From assembly GCA_022841745.1 (NCBI GenBank), contig JALHQW010000064.1:1-41749 (forward strand): 41,749 nucleotides of DNA, given 5' to 3'. The DNA is from Saprospiraceae bacterium (GTDB taxonomy: Bacteria; Bacteroidota; Bacteroidia; Chitinophagales; Saprospiraceae). The translations under genes and the position numbers were made by a program. Every line of letters starts with the position of its first letter. Position 1 is the first letter of the stretch. The notes under the pieces were generated by a model. It made no database searches, was not told where the DNA came from, and saw only the letters and a program-made list of their open reading frames with translations. Positions 8,254 through 16,317 of this stretch are shown here, in pieces.

Positions 8254-9315
8254 ATGACCCACGAAAATTTCATGCATCGTTGTTTCGATTTGGCCCGCCT
8301 TGGTGCAGGCCACGTCAGCCCGAACCCAATGGTGGGGTCAGTGCTCGTTCATGAGGGCCGCATCATCGGCGAAGGGTGGCACAAAGAATATGGCAAGGCA
8401 CACGCCGAAGTGAATTGCATCGCCGCAGTTCGGGAAGAAGATCGCCATTTGATTGAGAAATCAACGCTTTACGTCTCGCTCGAACCCTGCTGTTTCCATG
8501 GAAAAACACCGCCTTGCACGAATTTGATTTTGCGTAGCAATATCAAGGAGGTGGTCATCTCCTGCTTGGACGAAACGCCAGCGGTACGGGGCAAGGGCGT
8601 CGAGATTTTGCGCAAGGCTGGCATTGAGGTAATAGAAGGGGTACTGGCCGACGCCCCCTTCAAGCCGAGCGATTTCAGGAACACTTATATTACAAAGCAG
8701 CGGCCTTTTATACAACTAAAGTTTGCCCAATCGGCAGATGGCTACATGGGTGTACCTGGCAAACAAGTTTGGTTCAGCAACCATTTCTCTCAGTTACTGG
8801 CTCACAAAGGCAGGGCGGAATTTGATGCTATTTTGGTGGGAACTAACACAGCATTGACCGACAACCCTTCCTTGAGCAACCGATTTTGGCCCGGCAAATC
8901 GCCGTTGCGCATCGTATTGGACAGGGAGCGCCAAGTGCTCAATGACGCCCATTTGTTGCGCAGCGACCAACCCACATGGGTAGTTTGTGAGAAACAACTC
9001 GGAAGCGATTTCACAACCGATTCACTTCGGTTTTTGGAGTTAGGTTTCGATGAGCACCTGCTTGAAAAACTCCTTGCGGAATTGTTCCACCACCGAATAA
9101 CCTCGCTTGTCGTGGAGGGAGGCGCAACCACCATCCGCCATTTCATGGAAAAAGGCTTCTGGGACGAGGCGGCTATGATCAACAATTCGTTACGACTTGG
9201 CAGTGGTATTCCCGCCCCCACGCCTACGGGCGATGAGCTGGCAAGCTTCGCCTTGGAGGGTGATACGTTAACGGTCATTAGGAATCAGCAGCCGAAGCCG
9301 TTAAACTTTGTTTAA
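8254..9315 (+). CDS. ribD: Bifunctional riboflavin biosynthesis protein RibD
   Basis: Diaminohydroxyphosphoribosylaminopyrimidine deaminase plus 5-amino-6-(5-phosphoribosylamino)uracil reductase, cytosolic, 353 residues. I start at ATG 8254 (MTHENFMHRC), where family similarity begins. The longer frame from 8176 would translate through the REP-like palindrome. The deaminase domain, about 1-145, has the zinc site HAEVNC (50-55) and PCCFHGKTPPC (78-88), and the family's SPNPMVGSV. The reductase domain, about 150-353, contains KFAQSADGYMG, the nucleotide-contacting GTNTALTDNPSL, and VVEGGATTIRHF near the end. It stands apart from other rib genes, which is common in Bacteroidota. Upstream lies a REPIN-like element that ends 9 bases before the start codon. 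Confidence 0.95.
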   Translation: MTHENFMHRCFDLARLGAGHVSPNPMVGSVLVHEGRIIGEGWHKEYGKAHAEVNCIAAVREEDRHLIEKSTLYVSLEPCCFHGKTPPCTNLILRSNIKEVVISCLDETPAVRGKGVEILRKAGIEVIEGVLADAPFKPSDFRNTYITKQRPFIQLKFAQSADGYMGVPGKQVWFSNHFSQLLAHKGRAEFDAILVGTNTALTDNPSLSNRFWPGKSPLRIVLDRERQVLNDAHLLRSDQPTWVVCEKQLGSDFTTDSLRFLELGFDEHLLEKLLAELFHHRITSLVVEGGATTIRHFMEKGFWDEAAMINNSLRLGSGIPAPTPTGDELASFALEGDTLTVIRNQQPKPLNFV

Positions 9316-9364
9316 AGTGTCCCTATTACACCATTTCAACACATCCAAAACTGTTTCCCATACG

Positions 9365-9372
9365 TAATTTTG
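9365..9372 (+). promoter_or_regulatory. Possible -7 box for the thioredoxin-like gene
   Basis: TAATTTTG matches TAnnTTTG and lies 30 bases before the ATG at 9403. No TTTG is found 17-23 bases upstream, so only half of the promoter is supported. Confidence 0.35.
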
Positions 9373-9402
9373 CAGTCACATTTTGAAAAAGGAATAGCGA
9401 GT

Positions 9403-9963
9403 ATGAAGCAGGTAATTTTTGCATTTGGAGTCTTGGTGTTGATGGTTACGGCCTTTGCATTCAGTAAGCCGGAAGTAGCTGTCAAGGCAGAAAAGAAGGA
9501 TGCCATCAACTGGATAACGTGGGAGCAGATGCTGGAGAAGTCAAAAAAGCAGAAGCGCAAGGTGGTCGTTGATGTTTACACCGACTGGTGTGGCTGGTGC
9601 AAGCGCATGGATGCCACCACTTTTAGTGAGCCTTGCCTTGCAAAATACGTAAACGAAAACTATTACGCCGTAAAGTTTGATGCAGAGCAAAAACAGGAAA
9701 TCGTATTCAAGGACAAGACTTATAAGTTTGTGAAAAATGGAATGAGGGGCTACCACGAACTGGCTGCCGAGATTACACGAGGACAGTTGAGCTTTCCGAC
9801 CGTTGTGTTCTTGGATGAAAAAATCGAGGTCATTCAGTCCATACCAGGCTATCGGGATGCCAAGGAGTTTGAAACAATTGCCACCTATTTTGGCCGCAAC
9901 GAGTATTTGAAAACCCCTTGGGAAACCTACCAGAAGAATTATAAGCCTCTACCAAAGAACTAA
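9403..9963 (+). CDS. Exported thioredoxin-fold protein (CGWC)
   Basis: Periplasmic or membrane-tethered thioredoxin-like protein of 186 residues. The start at 9403 gives a signal or anchor sequence (MKQVIFAFGVLVLMV); an upstream in-frame TTG at 9370 is less likely. The thioredoxin domain covers about 35-165. Its active site DWCGWCKRM lies in the usual VVVDVYTDWCGWC strand-helix context, and the cis-proline is in LSFPTVVFLD. The CGWC pair supports a disulfide reductase or isomerase role in envelope proteins. It resembles the DUF255/thioredoxin_7 class of Bacteroidota rather than TlpA or DsbA, since no extra insertion is present. It is monocistronic and is followed by two long hairpins. Confidence 0.85.
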   Translation: MKQVIFAFGVLVLMVTAFAFSKPEVAVKAEKKDAINWITWEQMLEKSKKQKRKVVVDVYTDWCGWCKRMDATTFSEPCLAKYVNENYYAVKFDAEQKQEIVFKDKTYKFVKNGMRGYHELAAEITRGQLSFPTVVFLDEKIEVIQSIPGYRDAKEFETIATYFGRNEYLKTPWETYQKNYKPLPKN

Positions 9964-9988
9964 CCCTAATTTCATATCTATTTTGAAG

Positions 9989-10035
9989 TGTGTGTTTTTT
10001 GGGAAAAATTTTCAATTTTTCCCAAAAAACACACA
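9989..10035. repeat. Perfect 22-bp hairpin, TTC loop (first of two)
   Basis: Arms 9989-10010 and 10014-10035 are perfectly complementary over 22 bases with loop TTC (10011-10013). The stem base is GTGTG and the top is AAAAATT/AATTTTT. It begins 25 bases after the thioredoxin-like stop. No T tract follows on the plus strand, so it is not a standard terminator. Confidence 0.85.
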
Positions 10036-10036
10036 A

Positions 10037-10085
10037 AATGTGTGAGGGAGTGAAAAAATTTCATTTTTTCACTCCCTCACACATT
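10037..10085. repeat. Perfect 23-bp hairpin, TTC loop (second of two)
   Basis: Arms 10037-10059 and 10063-10085 pair perfectly around TTC (10060-10062). The lower stem, TGTGTGAGGGAGTG, differs from the preceding hairpin, but the A/T-rich top and the TTC loop are shared. The two hairpins are separated by a single base. Confidence 0.85.
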
Positions 10086-10117
10086 CTCTTTTATAGTCAG
10101 CTAATTTCAAAAAAGTG

Positions 10118-10150
10118 AACGGCCTGTTGGTGTGAAACCAACAGGCCGTT
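10118..10150 (+). terminator. Terminator-like hairpin before xseA
   Basis: AACGGCCTGTTGG (10118-10130) pairs perfectly with CCAACAGGCCGTT (10138-10150) around a 7-base loop, and TTACTTT follows. It probably ends transcription from the thioredoxin-like gene and isolates xseAB. Confidence 0.75.
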
Positions 10151-10163
10151 TTACTTTCGCCCC

Positions 10164-10214
10164 AATCCGCAATCCGTATTTGTCATCCCCGAAGGGGACC
10201 TAATCCGAAATCGA
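10164..10214. repeat. Short heptamer units before xseA
   Basis: AATCCGC and AATCCGT (10164-10177), then AATCCGA and the partial AATCGA (10202-10214), abut the xseA ATG. A CCCC-GAA-GGGG hairpin (10187-10197) separates the two pairs. The AATCCGN unit is the complement of the unit found inside the metallo-hydrolase gene at 41.5 kb. Confidence 0.55.
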
Positions 10215-11450
10215 ATGTCTCATACCCTTTTCGAAATCAACGAGTTCATACGACGGGTCATCACATTGAACCTGCCAGAACCGCTTTGGGTGAGGGCAGA
10301 ACTGGCGGACGTGAAGGTGTCACGGGGGCATTACTACCTTGACCTGGTGCAAAAGGCAGTAGGAAGCAATGAGGTGGTTGCCCAAGGCCAGGCTGTGCTT
10401 TGGAGCAAGGAACACCGTAGGCTGCAAAAGAAAATAGGGGTTTTGCTCGACAACCTGTTGCAGCCGGGCATGGAAGTCTTGTGCTTGGCAAAGCCGGAGT
10501 TCCATGAGCGTTTTGGGCTGAAGCTGATGGTATCGGACATTGACCCGGCTCATACGCTTGGCAAACTTGAAATACAACGCCGGGAAACCCTTGCGAAGCT
10601 GCAAAAATTGGGCTTACTGGAGAAAAATGGACGGTTGCCCATGCCATCTGTACTTCAACGGATTGCAGTGCTTTCTTCGGGCACAGCCGCCGGGTTTCAG
10701 GATTTTTTGAAACACCTCAGTCATAATTCCTTTGGCTATCGGTTCAAATTGGATTTTTACCAGGTAGCTGTGCAGGGTGCCCAGGTGGAAAAGGAGGTGA
10801 TGGAACAGTTGGACAAGGTTGCCAGCCATAGCGCAGCATATGACTGCGTGGCCATTCTACGGGGTGGGGGAGCGAGGCTCGATTTGGCGGCTTTCGACAG
10901 CCTGCCTTTGGCCATTTCGGTGGCCAATATGCCACTGCCCGTTTTGATTGGCATCGGGCATGACGTTGACGAGACCGTTCTTGACCTCGTGGCGCATTCG
11001 TCGCTCAAGACGCCAACTGCAGTTGCGGATTTCATTTTGCACCGCAACCTCGAATTTGAATCCCTAATGGGTAACCTTGGCCTTGTTGTCAAGAATTTGG
11101 CAACTGCCAGAACCAAGGAACAGCATTCGAGGCTACAGAACCTAACGCAACTGCTTGATTTTCAATTAAAAACCAATTTTCGCCGACAAGTGCAGATGCT
11201 CGACTACATTGAAAAAGAATTGCCAATGCTGACCAAACGGTTAATTGCCAACCAGCAACAATCGCTTTTGCAGATAGAAAAACTTATCCGCTTACTCGGC
11301 CCTGAGACTGCCCTGCAAAGGGGTTTCGCCATGGTTTTTCACGAGGGAAAACAAGTGACCGATACGGCAAAACTGAAACTTGAGGATGAGGTACAAGTGC
11401 AGTTGCACAAAGGCAAGTTCATCTCTACCATTAAAAAAACGATGCCATGA
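10215..11450 (+). CDS. xseA: Exodeoxyribonuclease VII large subunit
   Basis: Catalytic large subunit of exonuclease VII, 411 residues, which degrades single-stranded DNA from both ends. The N-terminal OB-fold (about 1-105) starts with FEINEFIRRVI and contains WVRAELADVK and GHYYLDL. The catalytic core has RIAVLSSGTAAGFQDFL, ILRGGGARLDLAAFD and IGIGHDVDETVLDLVAHSSLKTPTA in consecutive segments, all hallmark XseA motifs. A coiled-coil region follows (about 285-370), then the C-terminal GFAMVFHEGKQV. Its stop overlaps the xseB start (ATGA), so the two are translationally coupled. Length is normal for Bacteroidota. Confidence 0.96.
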   Translation: MSHTLFEINEFIRRVITLNLPEPLWVRAELADVKVSRGHYYLDLVQKAVGSNEVVAQGQAVLWSKEHRRLQKKIGVLLDNLLQPGMEVLCLAKPEFHERFGLKLMVSDIDPAHTLGKLEIQRRETLAKLQKLGLLEKNGRLPMPSVLQRIAVLSSGTAAGFQDFLKHLSHNSFGYRFKLDFYQVAVQGAQVEKEVMEQLDKVASHSAAYDCVAILRGGGARLDLAAFDSLPLAISVANMPLPVLIGIGHDVDETVLDLVAHSSLKTPTAVADFILHRNLEFESLMGNLGLVVKNLATARTKEQHSRLQNLTQLLDFQLKTNFRRQVQMLDYIEKELPMLTKRLIANQQQSLLQIEKLIRLLGPETALQRGFAMVFHEGKQVTDTAKLKLEDEVQVQLHKGKFISTIKKTMP

Positions 11451-11647
11451 CAAAGCAAAAGACAAAACTGACTTATGAAACGGCCTTGCAGGAACTGCAA
11501 TCCATTGTCGCCCAATTACAAGAAGAAGCGGTGAGCATGGATGACCTTTCAGAAAAAGTGAGCCGAGCCACTGAGTTGTTGAATTTTTGTAGGGAGCGGT
11601 TGCGGCAAACGGAGGAGCAAGTCGAAGGTCTTTTTCGCACGGAATGA
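11447..11647 (+). CDS. xseB: Exodeoxyribonuclease VII small subunit
   Basis: The 66-residue small subunit of exonuclease VII, a helical hairpin that binds the coiled coil of XseA. Residues LTYETALQELQSIVAQLQEE and the following VSMDDLSEKVSRA match the family, including the conserved LE-x-IV and the segment before the second helix. The four-base overlap with xseA supports the assignment and coupled expression. The last codons (FRTE and stop) form the 5' arm of a perfect 28-bp hairpin, so the C-terminus is constrained by RNA structure. Confidence 0.93.
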   Translation: MTKQKTKLTYETALQELQSIVAQLQEEAVSMDDLSEKVSRATELLNFCRERLRQTEEQVEGLFRTE

Positions 11648-11692
11648 AAAATGGGCAGCCAACTGGCTGCCCATTTTTCATTCCGTGCGAAA
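11633..11692. terminator. Perfect 28-bp hairpin containing the xseB stop codon
   Basis: Arms 11633-11660 and 11665-11692 are perfectly complementary with loop AACT. The 5' arm starts inside the xseB coding sequence, and the stop is at 11645-11647. The hairpin lies between convergent units (xseB and the minus-strand OmpA gene ending at 11719). Inner CATTTTTC gives a T run on one strand and GAAAAATG on the other, so it probably serves as a bidirectional terminator. Confidence 0.8.
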
Positions 11693-11718
11693 CCGCATTT
11701 ATAGATATACGAAGACCT

Positions 11719-13149
11719 CTAATCAATGTACATCTCAAACTCCACCCGCCTATTCTGCTCACGCCCGGGGGCATAGCGGTTGTCGCCAATGGGTTTGGTT
11801 TCACCATAACCTGCATGGCTGATTCGGCCAGCTGGAATTCGCTTGGAGACGAGGTAGTCGAAGCAGGTTTTGGCCCGCTTTTCAGACAGCTTCAGGTTTT
11901 CCTCGGCATCCCCAATACTGTCGGTATGGCCGCTGATGCGCAGGTTTTGACCCGGATTCTTCAGCATGATACCAGCGATTTCGTCCAGGGTTTTATAGCT
12001 GCTTTGCAATAATTTGGCACTACCAGTCTCAAACTGGACGGCCTTCATGGCAAATTGGAGCACCTCTTGTTCCTCCTTTTTCAGTTCTGGGCATCCCTTG
12101 TTGGAAGCAGGGCCAGCGGTTTCTGGGCAGCGGTCTTCTGGGTCAATCACGCCGTCGCCATCGGTATCGGGGCAGCCCTTGTCGGCAGGTGTGCCAGCAA
12201 TGGTGGGGCATTTGTCGTCGGCATCTGCTACACCGTCGCTATCTTGGTCAGGACAGCCACCTGTGTATTTTGAGCCGGCAGCATCTGGGCATTTATCGTC
12301 AGCATCGGCTATGCCGTCTCCGTCACGGTCGGTAACGGGGCAGCCGTTCAGTTCAGGTTTCCCGGGTTCGTCCGGACAGCGGTCAAGGTGGTCAGCAATG
12401 CCGTCGTTGTCACGGTCAGGGCAGCCACCGAGGGCAGGTTTGCCGGCTTCATTGGGGCATTTATCCGTTTTGTCGGCCACGCCGTCGCCATCAGCATCTG
12501 GGCAGCCAAAGGTCGCAGGGGTGCCCGGTTCGTCAGGGCATTGGTCTTCGTTGTCAGTGATGCCATCTTTGTCACGGTCGGTGGGCTTTTTCTCAATTTC
12601 GCCGCCACCGAGGATAATCCAGATGCCAAGGGCATGTTGGAGCTGGTTGCGGTTTTCGTTCAAGTCAAAGCGGTATTGCGATTCAGCACTGATATAAAGG
12701 TTCGGAGAGACCAATACGTTGAGACCCACGCCAACCGGGAACTCAGGGTTCATTTCCCAATCATTGGTTGTTTCGGTCATCAAGCCCGCCCCACCGAAGA
12801 GGTAGGGGTACACCTTCGCTTCGGGTTTGGTGAACTTCAATTGGAGCAAGGCATCCAGACTTCCGATAAGGTCGGCGTTGCCGGCCTCTCCCTCGGCATT
12901 AATGGGCAGGTAAGCCTTGCCAATTTTGAGTGGCAATGCGAGGTTGAACGCCTTGCCAAGGTGGCGGATATAGGTCAGTTCTGCGCCGCTCGTGTAGTCG
13001 TATTTGTCGAATTTTTGTGAAATGGGGAATTGGAAATTGTTCCAGGTCCAGCGAAAAGCCAATGCATTGGGTGCGCCCTCGTGCTGTGCAGACAGCCGAC
13101 CCAGCAATAGCATGAAAAGGAATGAGGTAGTAATGACGGCCTTTTTCAT
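11719..13149 (-). CDS. OmpA-family outer-membrane protein with TSP3 repeats
   Basis: Outer-membrane porin-like protein, 476 residues. A signal peptide (MKKAVITTSFLFMLL, ending LSAQ) leads into a beta-barrel domain of about 25-190. Six calcium-binding thrombospondin type-3 repeats follow (about 193-360), each with the pattern D-x-D-x-DG-x-x-D-x-x-D-x-CP, for example DADGDGVADKTDKCP and DTDGDGVIDPEDRCP. The C-terminal OmpA domain (about 370-476) contains FETGSAKL, the peptidoglycan-binding RISGHTDSIGD and REQNRRVEFEM. The whole matches the OprF/OmpA-TSP3 architecture abundant in Bacteroidota, linking the outer membrane to peptidoglycan. Repetitive DNA at 12.1-12.6 kb produces long open frames on the opposite strand, which are shadows. 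Confidence 0.93.
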   Translation of the reverse strand: MKKAVITTSFLFMLLLGRLSAQHEGAPNALAFRWTWNNFQFPISQKFDKYDYTSGAELTYIRHLGKAFNLALPLKIGKAYLPINAEGEAGNADLIGSLDALLQLKFTKPEAKVYPYLFGGAGLMTETTNDWEMNPEFPVGVGLNVLVSPNLYISAESQYRFDLNENRNQLQHALGIWIILGGGEIEKKPTDRDKDGITDNEDQCPDEPGTPATFGCPDADGDGVADKTDKCPNEAGKPALGGCPDRDNDGIADHLDRCPDEPGKPELNGCPVTDRDGDGIADADDKCPDAAGSKYTGGCPDQDSDGVADADDKCPTIAGTPADKGCPDTDGDGVIDPEDRCPETAGPASNKGCPELKKEEQEVLQFAMKAVQFETGSAKLLQSSYKTLDEIAGIMLKNPGQNLRISGHTDSIGDAEENLKLSEKRAKTCFDYLVSKRIPAGRISHAGYGETKPIGDNRYAPGREQNRRVEFEMYID

Positions 13150-13306
13150 CTCAATAGGTTTATAGTTAAAGGTAGGATAAGCCTCAAATTAGCGTGTAGG
13201 TTGCGTCCGTTCGATTGGGTGTAGTTTGGGACGCCAAAGAATGGGTTGGTCACGAACTGAAAACGGGTATTTTAAAACACAACAACCGAAACTGCTTGGC
13301 CTTTCC

Positions 13307-14245
13307 TCACTCATCAATCAATCCCCTGCCTTCTTTCACGATTTTGCCCTCTTTTTCCAGCTTTTTCATCAATCGGTCCAATATGCCATTGATGAAATCC
13401 TTGCTCTTGTCGGTACTGTACTGCTTGGATATTTCGACGTATTCGTTCAAGGTGACTTTTGTCGGGATCGTTTCGAAAGTCATCAACTCGCAAAGGGCCA
13501 TTTTCAGCAAAATCATGTCCAAGACGGCAACCCGCTCGGCATCCCAGTTTTTGAGGGCTGGTTCAATGATTTGGAGGATTTGCTCGTCCTCTTCGGTAAC
13601 TTTTCTCAAGAGGATTTCGCCAAATTCCTTTACCGTTTCATCCGTTGGCTCGAACTCATGGTAGAAATCGCCTTTTGCAGGAAGCGCCTTCAAGGTTTTT
13701 TTCATTGCACCGACGATGAGCGATTTGTCATCGTACCACGAGAAATAACGGTCTTCCACCATTTCGTTGAAATGCTCGCTGCCGTTGAAATGCTTGTAAA
13801 GGTTTAGCAGCGCATTGCGGAAGTCATCAGGCGTCTCTGTTTTTTGGGCCAAGAACTCAATATAATCGTCGGTTTTGGCGTATTCGTTGTACAGGTAACG
13901 AGTATCGTCGTCAGAGAGTTTTTCCGCAATTTTGAAGGTAGTCAATAGCGTTTTGAAGCCCCTGTTTTCTTCAATGGAGCGCACCATTTCATTGTCGCCA
14001 AGCTTGGCCTTGAATGCTTTGTCCTCATCGGAGGGGCGCAGCTTGGCTTGCTTGCTGGTGTAGTCAACCTTTGCGTACTCGGCAACCCGAATGAGTTGGA
14101 GCACATTGAAAAGGTACATTTCAAAAGATTGCCGAATACTGCTTTGATAGAGGAGCATAGCGTGGCGAAGGTTAAGTTCCTTGTCACGGCTCATGGCATA
14201 TAGCACCTGCATTACTTTGATGCGGATGTTTCTTCTGCTCAGCAT
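13307..14245 (-). CDS. nusB: Transcription antitermination factor NusB
   Basis: NusB, 312 residues, a component of the rRNA antitermination complex with NusE. The protein starts MLSRRNIRIKVMQVLYAM, the classic NusB N-terminus, here followed by a Bacteroidota-specific insertion of about 150 residues before the conserved C-terminal half. That half contains WDAERVAVLDMILLKMALCEL, PTKVTLNEYVEISK and the final SKDFINGILDRLMKKL. In Bacteroidota NusB is about 300-315 residues, twice the proteobacterial size, and this fits. It lies alone on the minus strand, with a spacer carrying a long perfect hairpin upstream. Confidence 0.93.
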   Translation of the reverse strand: MLSRRNIRIKVMQVLYAMSRDKELNLRHAMLLYQSSIRQSFEMYLFNVLQLIRVAEYAKVDYTSKQAKLRPSDEDKAFKAKLGDNEMVRSIEENRGFKTLLTTFKIAEKLSDDDTRYLYNEYAKTDDYIEFLAQKTETPDDFRNALLNLYKHFNGSEHFNEMVEDRYFSWYDDKSLIVGAMKKTLKALPAKGDFYHEFEPTDETVKEFGEILLRKVTEEDEQILQIIEPALKNWDAERVAVLDMILLKMALCELMTFETIPTKVTLNEYVEISKQYSTDKSKDFINGILDRLMKKLEKEGKIVKEGRGLIDE

Positions 14246-14502
14246 AGTTCAATTTCAAACCCCACTCACCACAGCTTTTCAGGACAGCTTTTGCCCTATT
14301 TATCCTTTCAATTCAACAAACCTGAGTAAGTGAGGCAATTTCCGGTTTTGCGATTAAGAACTGCAAAGAAAGGGGTTTTTATCCAAAGATGTTAATTGGT
14401 ATTGGCCTTGGCTTTTAGATTGCTTGGTTTTGAGGTTTTGGGGGTAATTTTTACCCCTAATGCTTCCATCAAAATGCGTTATTGTAACCACTAATTGGGA
14501 TC

Positions 14503-14543
14503 TTTAGGTAGGGAGAAAAATTTCATTTTTCTCCCTACCTAAA
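14503..14543. repeat. Perfect 19-bp hairpin, TTC loop
   Basis: Arms 14503-14521 and 14525-14543 are fully complementary around TTC. The stem contains AGGTAGGGAG and an A/T top identical in design to the hairpins at 10.0 kb. It lies between the DoxX-like gene stop and nusB. T residues precede rather than follow it on the minus strand. The rest of the 312-base spacer (14246-14557) has one small GGGGTAA-TTT-TTACCCC hairpin (14441-14457) and nothing else I can name. Confidence 0.85.
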
Positions 14544-14557
14544 AAAAAGGCAACGAT

Positions 14558-16069
14558 TTATTGCTTTAGTGGCAATTTGATATAATGTTGCTTCATCTCC
14601 TCGAAGCTCATCATATCCTTGTAATGCCATTTCTGCAAGATTTTACCGTCCTTCCAAAGCACGATACCAGGGTTGGAGCGCATGATGGTCTTCAATAGCA
14701 GGTCGTCGGCAGTGAAGAACGGGTATTCGCTGCCCGTCTGCTCCTTGAAACGGTTGATGGTGGCCGGGTCGTTGGGGGCAGTGGCTGCGAAGAATTTGAC
14801 GCCAGTACCTTTGGCGGACATGATGACTGGGTTTATGACGGTTTTGAACCTGTCCATGTATTCAGGGTCGAAGATGATTATTTCCTCTTTTACTTCTTTT
14901 GGTACAATGGAGGCTACCCGTTTCGAGTAGGTGAAAGAATCGGTGGTGCCAGTCACCAAACTGCTGTCCGTGACAAAAGTGGTATCGTTGACCATGATGG
15001 TTTTGGTCTCCATTCCTGCTTCTTTCAGCTTGTAGGCGACCACCATCAGGAAATAGCCCGTGTCCTGCAACAAGGCATCGGTCATGTTGGAGCCATCGGG
15101 GGCAGTGATTTCAAACTCGCTGATTTTAGAGTGCTCGTAGTCGGGATTGGCCTTTATTTGCTCCATTTCCCATTCTGCCTCTGGGTATTTCTCATACTCC
15201 TTCATGTATTGCTCATAAGGCACGGTAATGACCTCGCCGCTCGATTTGCTCTTCATTTTATAGGCCAATACCTTATAGGCAGCAGCCTCTTCCTCCGCTT
15301 CTTTTGCTCGTTGTGCCCGTACGTCCACACCTTCACGGAATGGGCGGAAATCAACCACTGGCTCGTTCATGAAGATATTGTAGTAGCTAAAGGCCGTGAA
15401 GCCAAGCGTGACGAGGATGGTCACCCAACGGCGTACGCCAGTTGTGAACAGCTCGTGCATCTTCGAGTAGCGGAAAACAAAATAGAAAGCTGGAATGAGC
15501 AGGAATACATCCTTGAGGAAGCTTACCTTGGGTTTTAGCTTCAAGAAATCGCCGAAGCAGCCGCAGTCCGTAACCCGCATATTGGTCTTTACGTACTCGC
15601 CCCATTTGCCGAACTCGAAGAAGTTGACACCGCTCGGAACATAGCCGGTGAGGTAGGTATAGCCCGTCAGTGCCGTAAAGAAAAGCACCAAAAGCAAGAA
15701 GAGCCAAGCCGTCAGTTTTGGCCGATAGGCCAGAATAAGCATGACGCCAAGCATGATTTCAAAGATAATAGTTGCCGCTGATAGCAGCACGGAGTGCTCA
15801 GCCAACCAAGGAAACATGGGCGCTATACCCTTCACGGCCGTTTCACCGAATGTGTAATAAAACTCGGCAAAATACTGCTCTAATTTAAAGGCAGTGCCCA
15901 ATGGGTCAACGGCTTTTACATAGCCAGAGAAGATGAAAAGCGAACCGCAAAAATGCTGGAGGTAGGTCATCACCCAGCTTTTCACCCGGTCTTTGAAGGC
16001 AACGCCCGTGATGGCGGTAAGAATGGCAGCAGCGATGGCCACGTAAAGGATTAAGGTATAAATCGTCAT
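14558..16069 (-). CDS. DoxX/MauE-like membrane protein, thioredoxin-like C-terminus
   Basis: A 503-residue protein of the BT_3928 type. The N-terminal half (about 1-225) has six or seven hydrophobic helices. It carries the DoxX-like FCGSLFIFSGYVKAVDPLGTA and the MauE-like VTDCGCFGDF with paired cysteines. The C-terminal half is soluble and contains IIIFDPEYM, a long KEVK/KTIM-rich region and a thioredoxin-like end (FFTADDLLLKTIMRSNPGIVLWKDGKIL) whose CxxC is absent. In many Bacteroidota it lies next to the DUF1599 gene, as here (248 bases apart, same strand). The family is thought to act in membrane redox or sulfur chemistry, but its reaction is unknown. The missing CxxC in the C-terminal domain suggests binding rather than catalysis. 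Confidence 0.8.
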   Translation of the reverse strand: MTIYTLILYVAIAAAILTAITGVAFKDRVKSWVMTYLQHFCGSLFIFSGYVKAVDPLGTAFKLEQYFAEFYYTFGETAVKGIAPMFPWLAEHSVLLSAATIIFEIMLGVMLILAYRPKLTAWLFLLLVLFFTALTGYTYLTGYVPSGVNFFEFGKWGEYVKTNMRVTDCGCFGDFLKLKPKVSFLKDVFLLIPAFYFVFRYSKMHELFTTGVRRWVTILVTLGFTAFSYYNIFMNEPVVDFRPFREGVDVRAQRAKEAEEEAAAYKVLAYKMKSKSSGEVITVPYEQYMKEYEKYPEAEWEMEQIKANPDYEHSKISEFEITAPDGSNMTDALLQDTGYFLMVVAYKLKEAGMETKTIMVNDTTFVTDSSLVTGTTDSFTYSKRVASIVPKEVKEEIIIFDPEYMDRFKTVINPVIMSAKGTGVKFFAATAPNDPATINRFKEQTGSEYPFFTADDLLLKTIMRSNPGIVLWKDGKILQKWHYKDMMSFEEMKQHYIKLPLKQ

Positions 16070-16109
16070 GTCTTTCTGGATTTACTTTTTTTTTGGAATG
16101 AATGCTATT

Positions 16110-16270
16110 CAATGGTTCGTGAAGTTTTCGGGTTTTCGGGCCTAAGGTTGCGGTACAGTAGCCGTTTTTGAAAATATAGGTTGCTTTTCAACTTCGTCAA
16201 AAATGATTTACAGTTAGGTTTTGCCCCAAATCCCGAAAACCATAGAACCTTAAAACTTCACGAACCATTG
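16110..16270. repeat. Inverted repeat between DUF1599 and DoxX-like genes
   Basis: The 19 bases at 16110-16128 are perfectly inverted at 16252-16270. A second block (GGGTTTTCGGG against CCCGAAAACC at 16232-16241) extends the arms. The arms show a weak 7-base periodicity with G-rich phase on the left and C-rich on the right, like the stronger arrays nearby. Confidence 0.7.
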
Positions 16271-16317
16271 ATATTGGTTGGCGTGGCAAATGGGCGAATC
16301 AACCCTTATCCACCTCA

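Noticed and set aside
12014-12697. 227-residue frame antisense to the OmpA/TSP3 gene
   Set aside because: It mirrors the Asp/Pro-rich TSP3 repeats on the other strand, and its translation is repetitive Ser/Pro/Gly without a family match.
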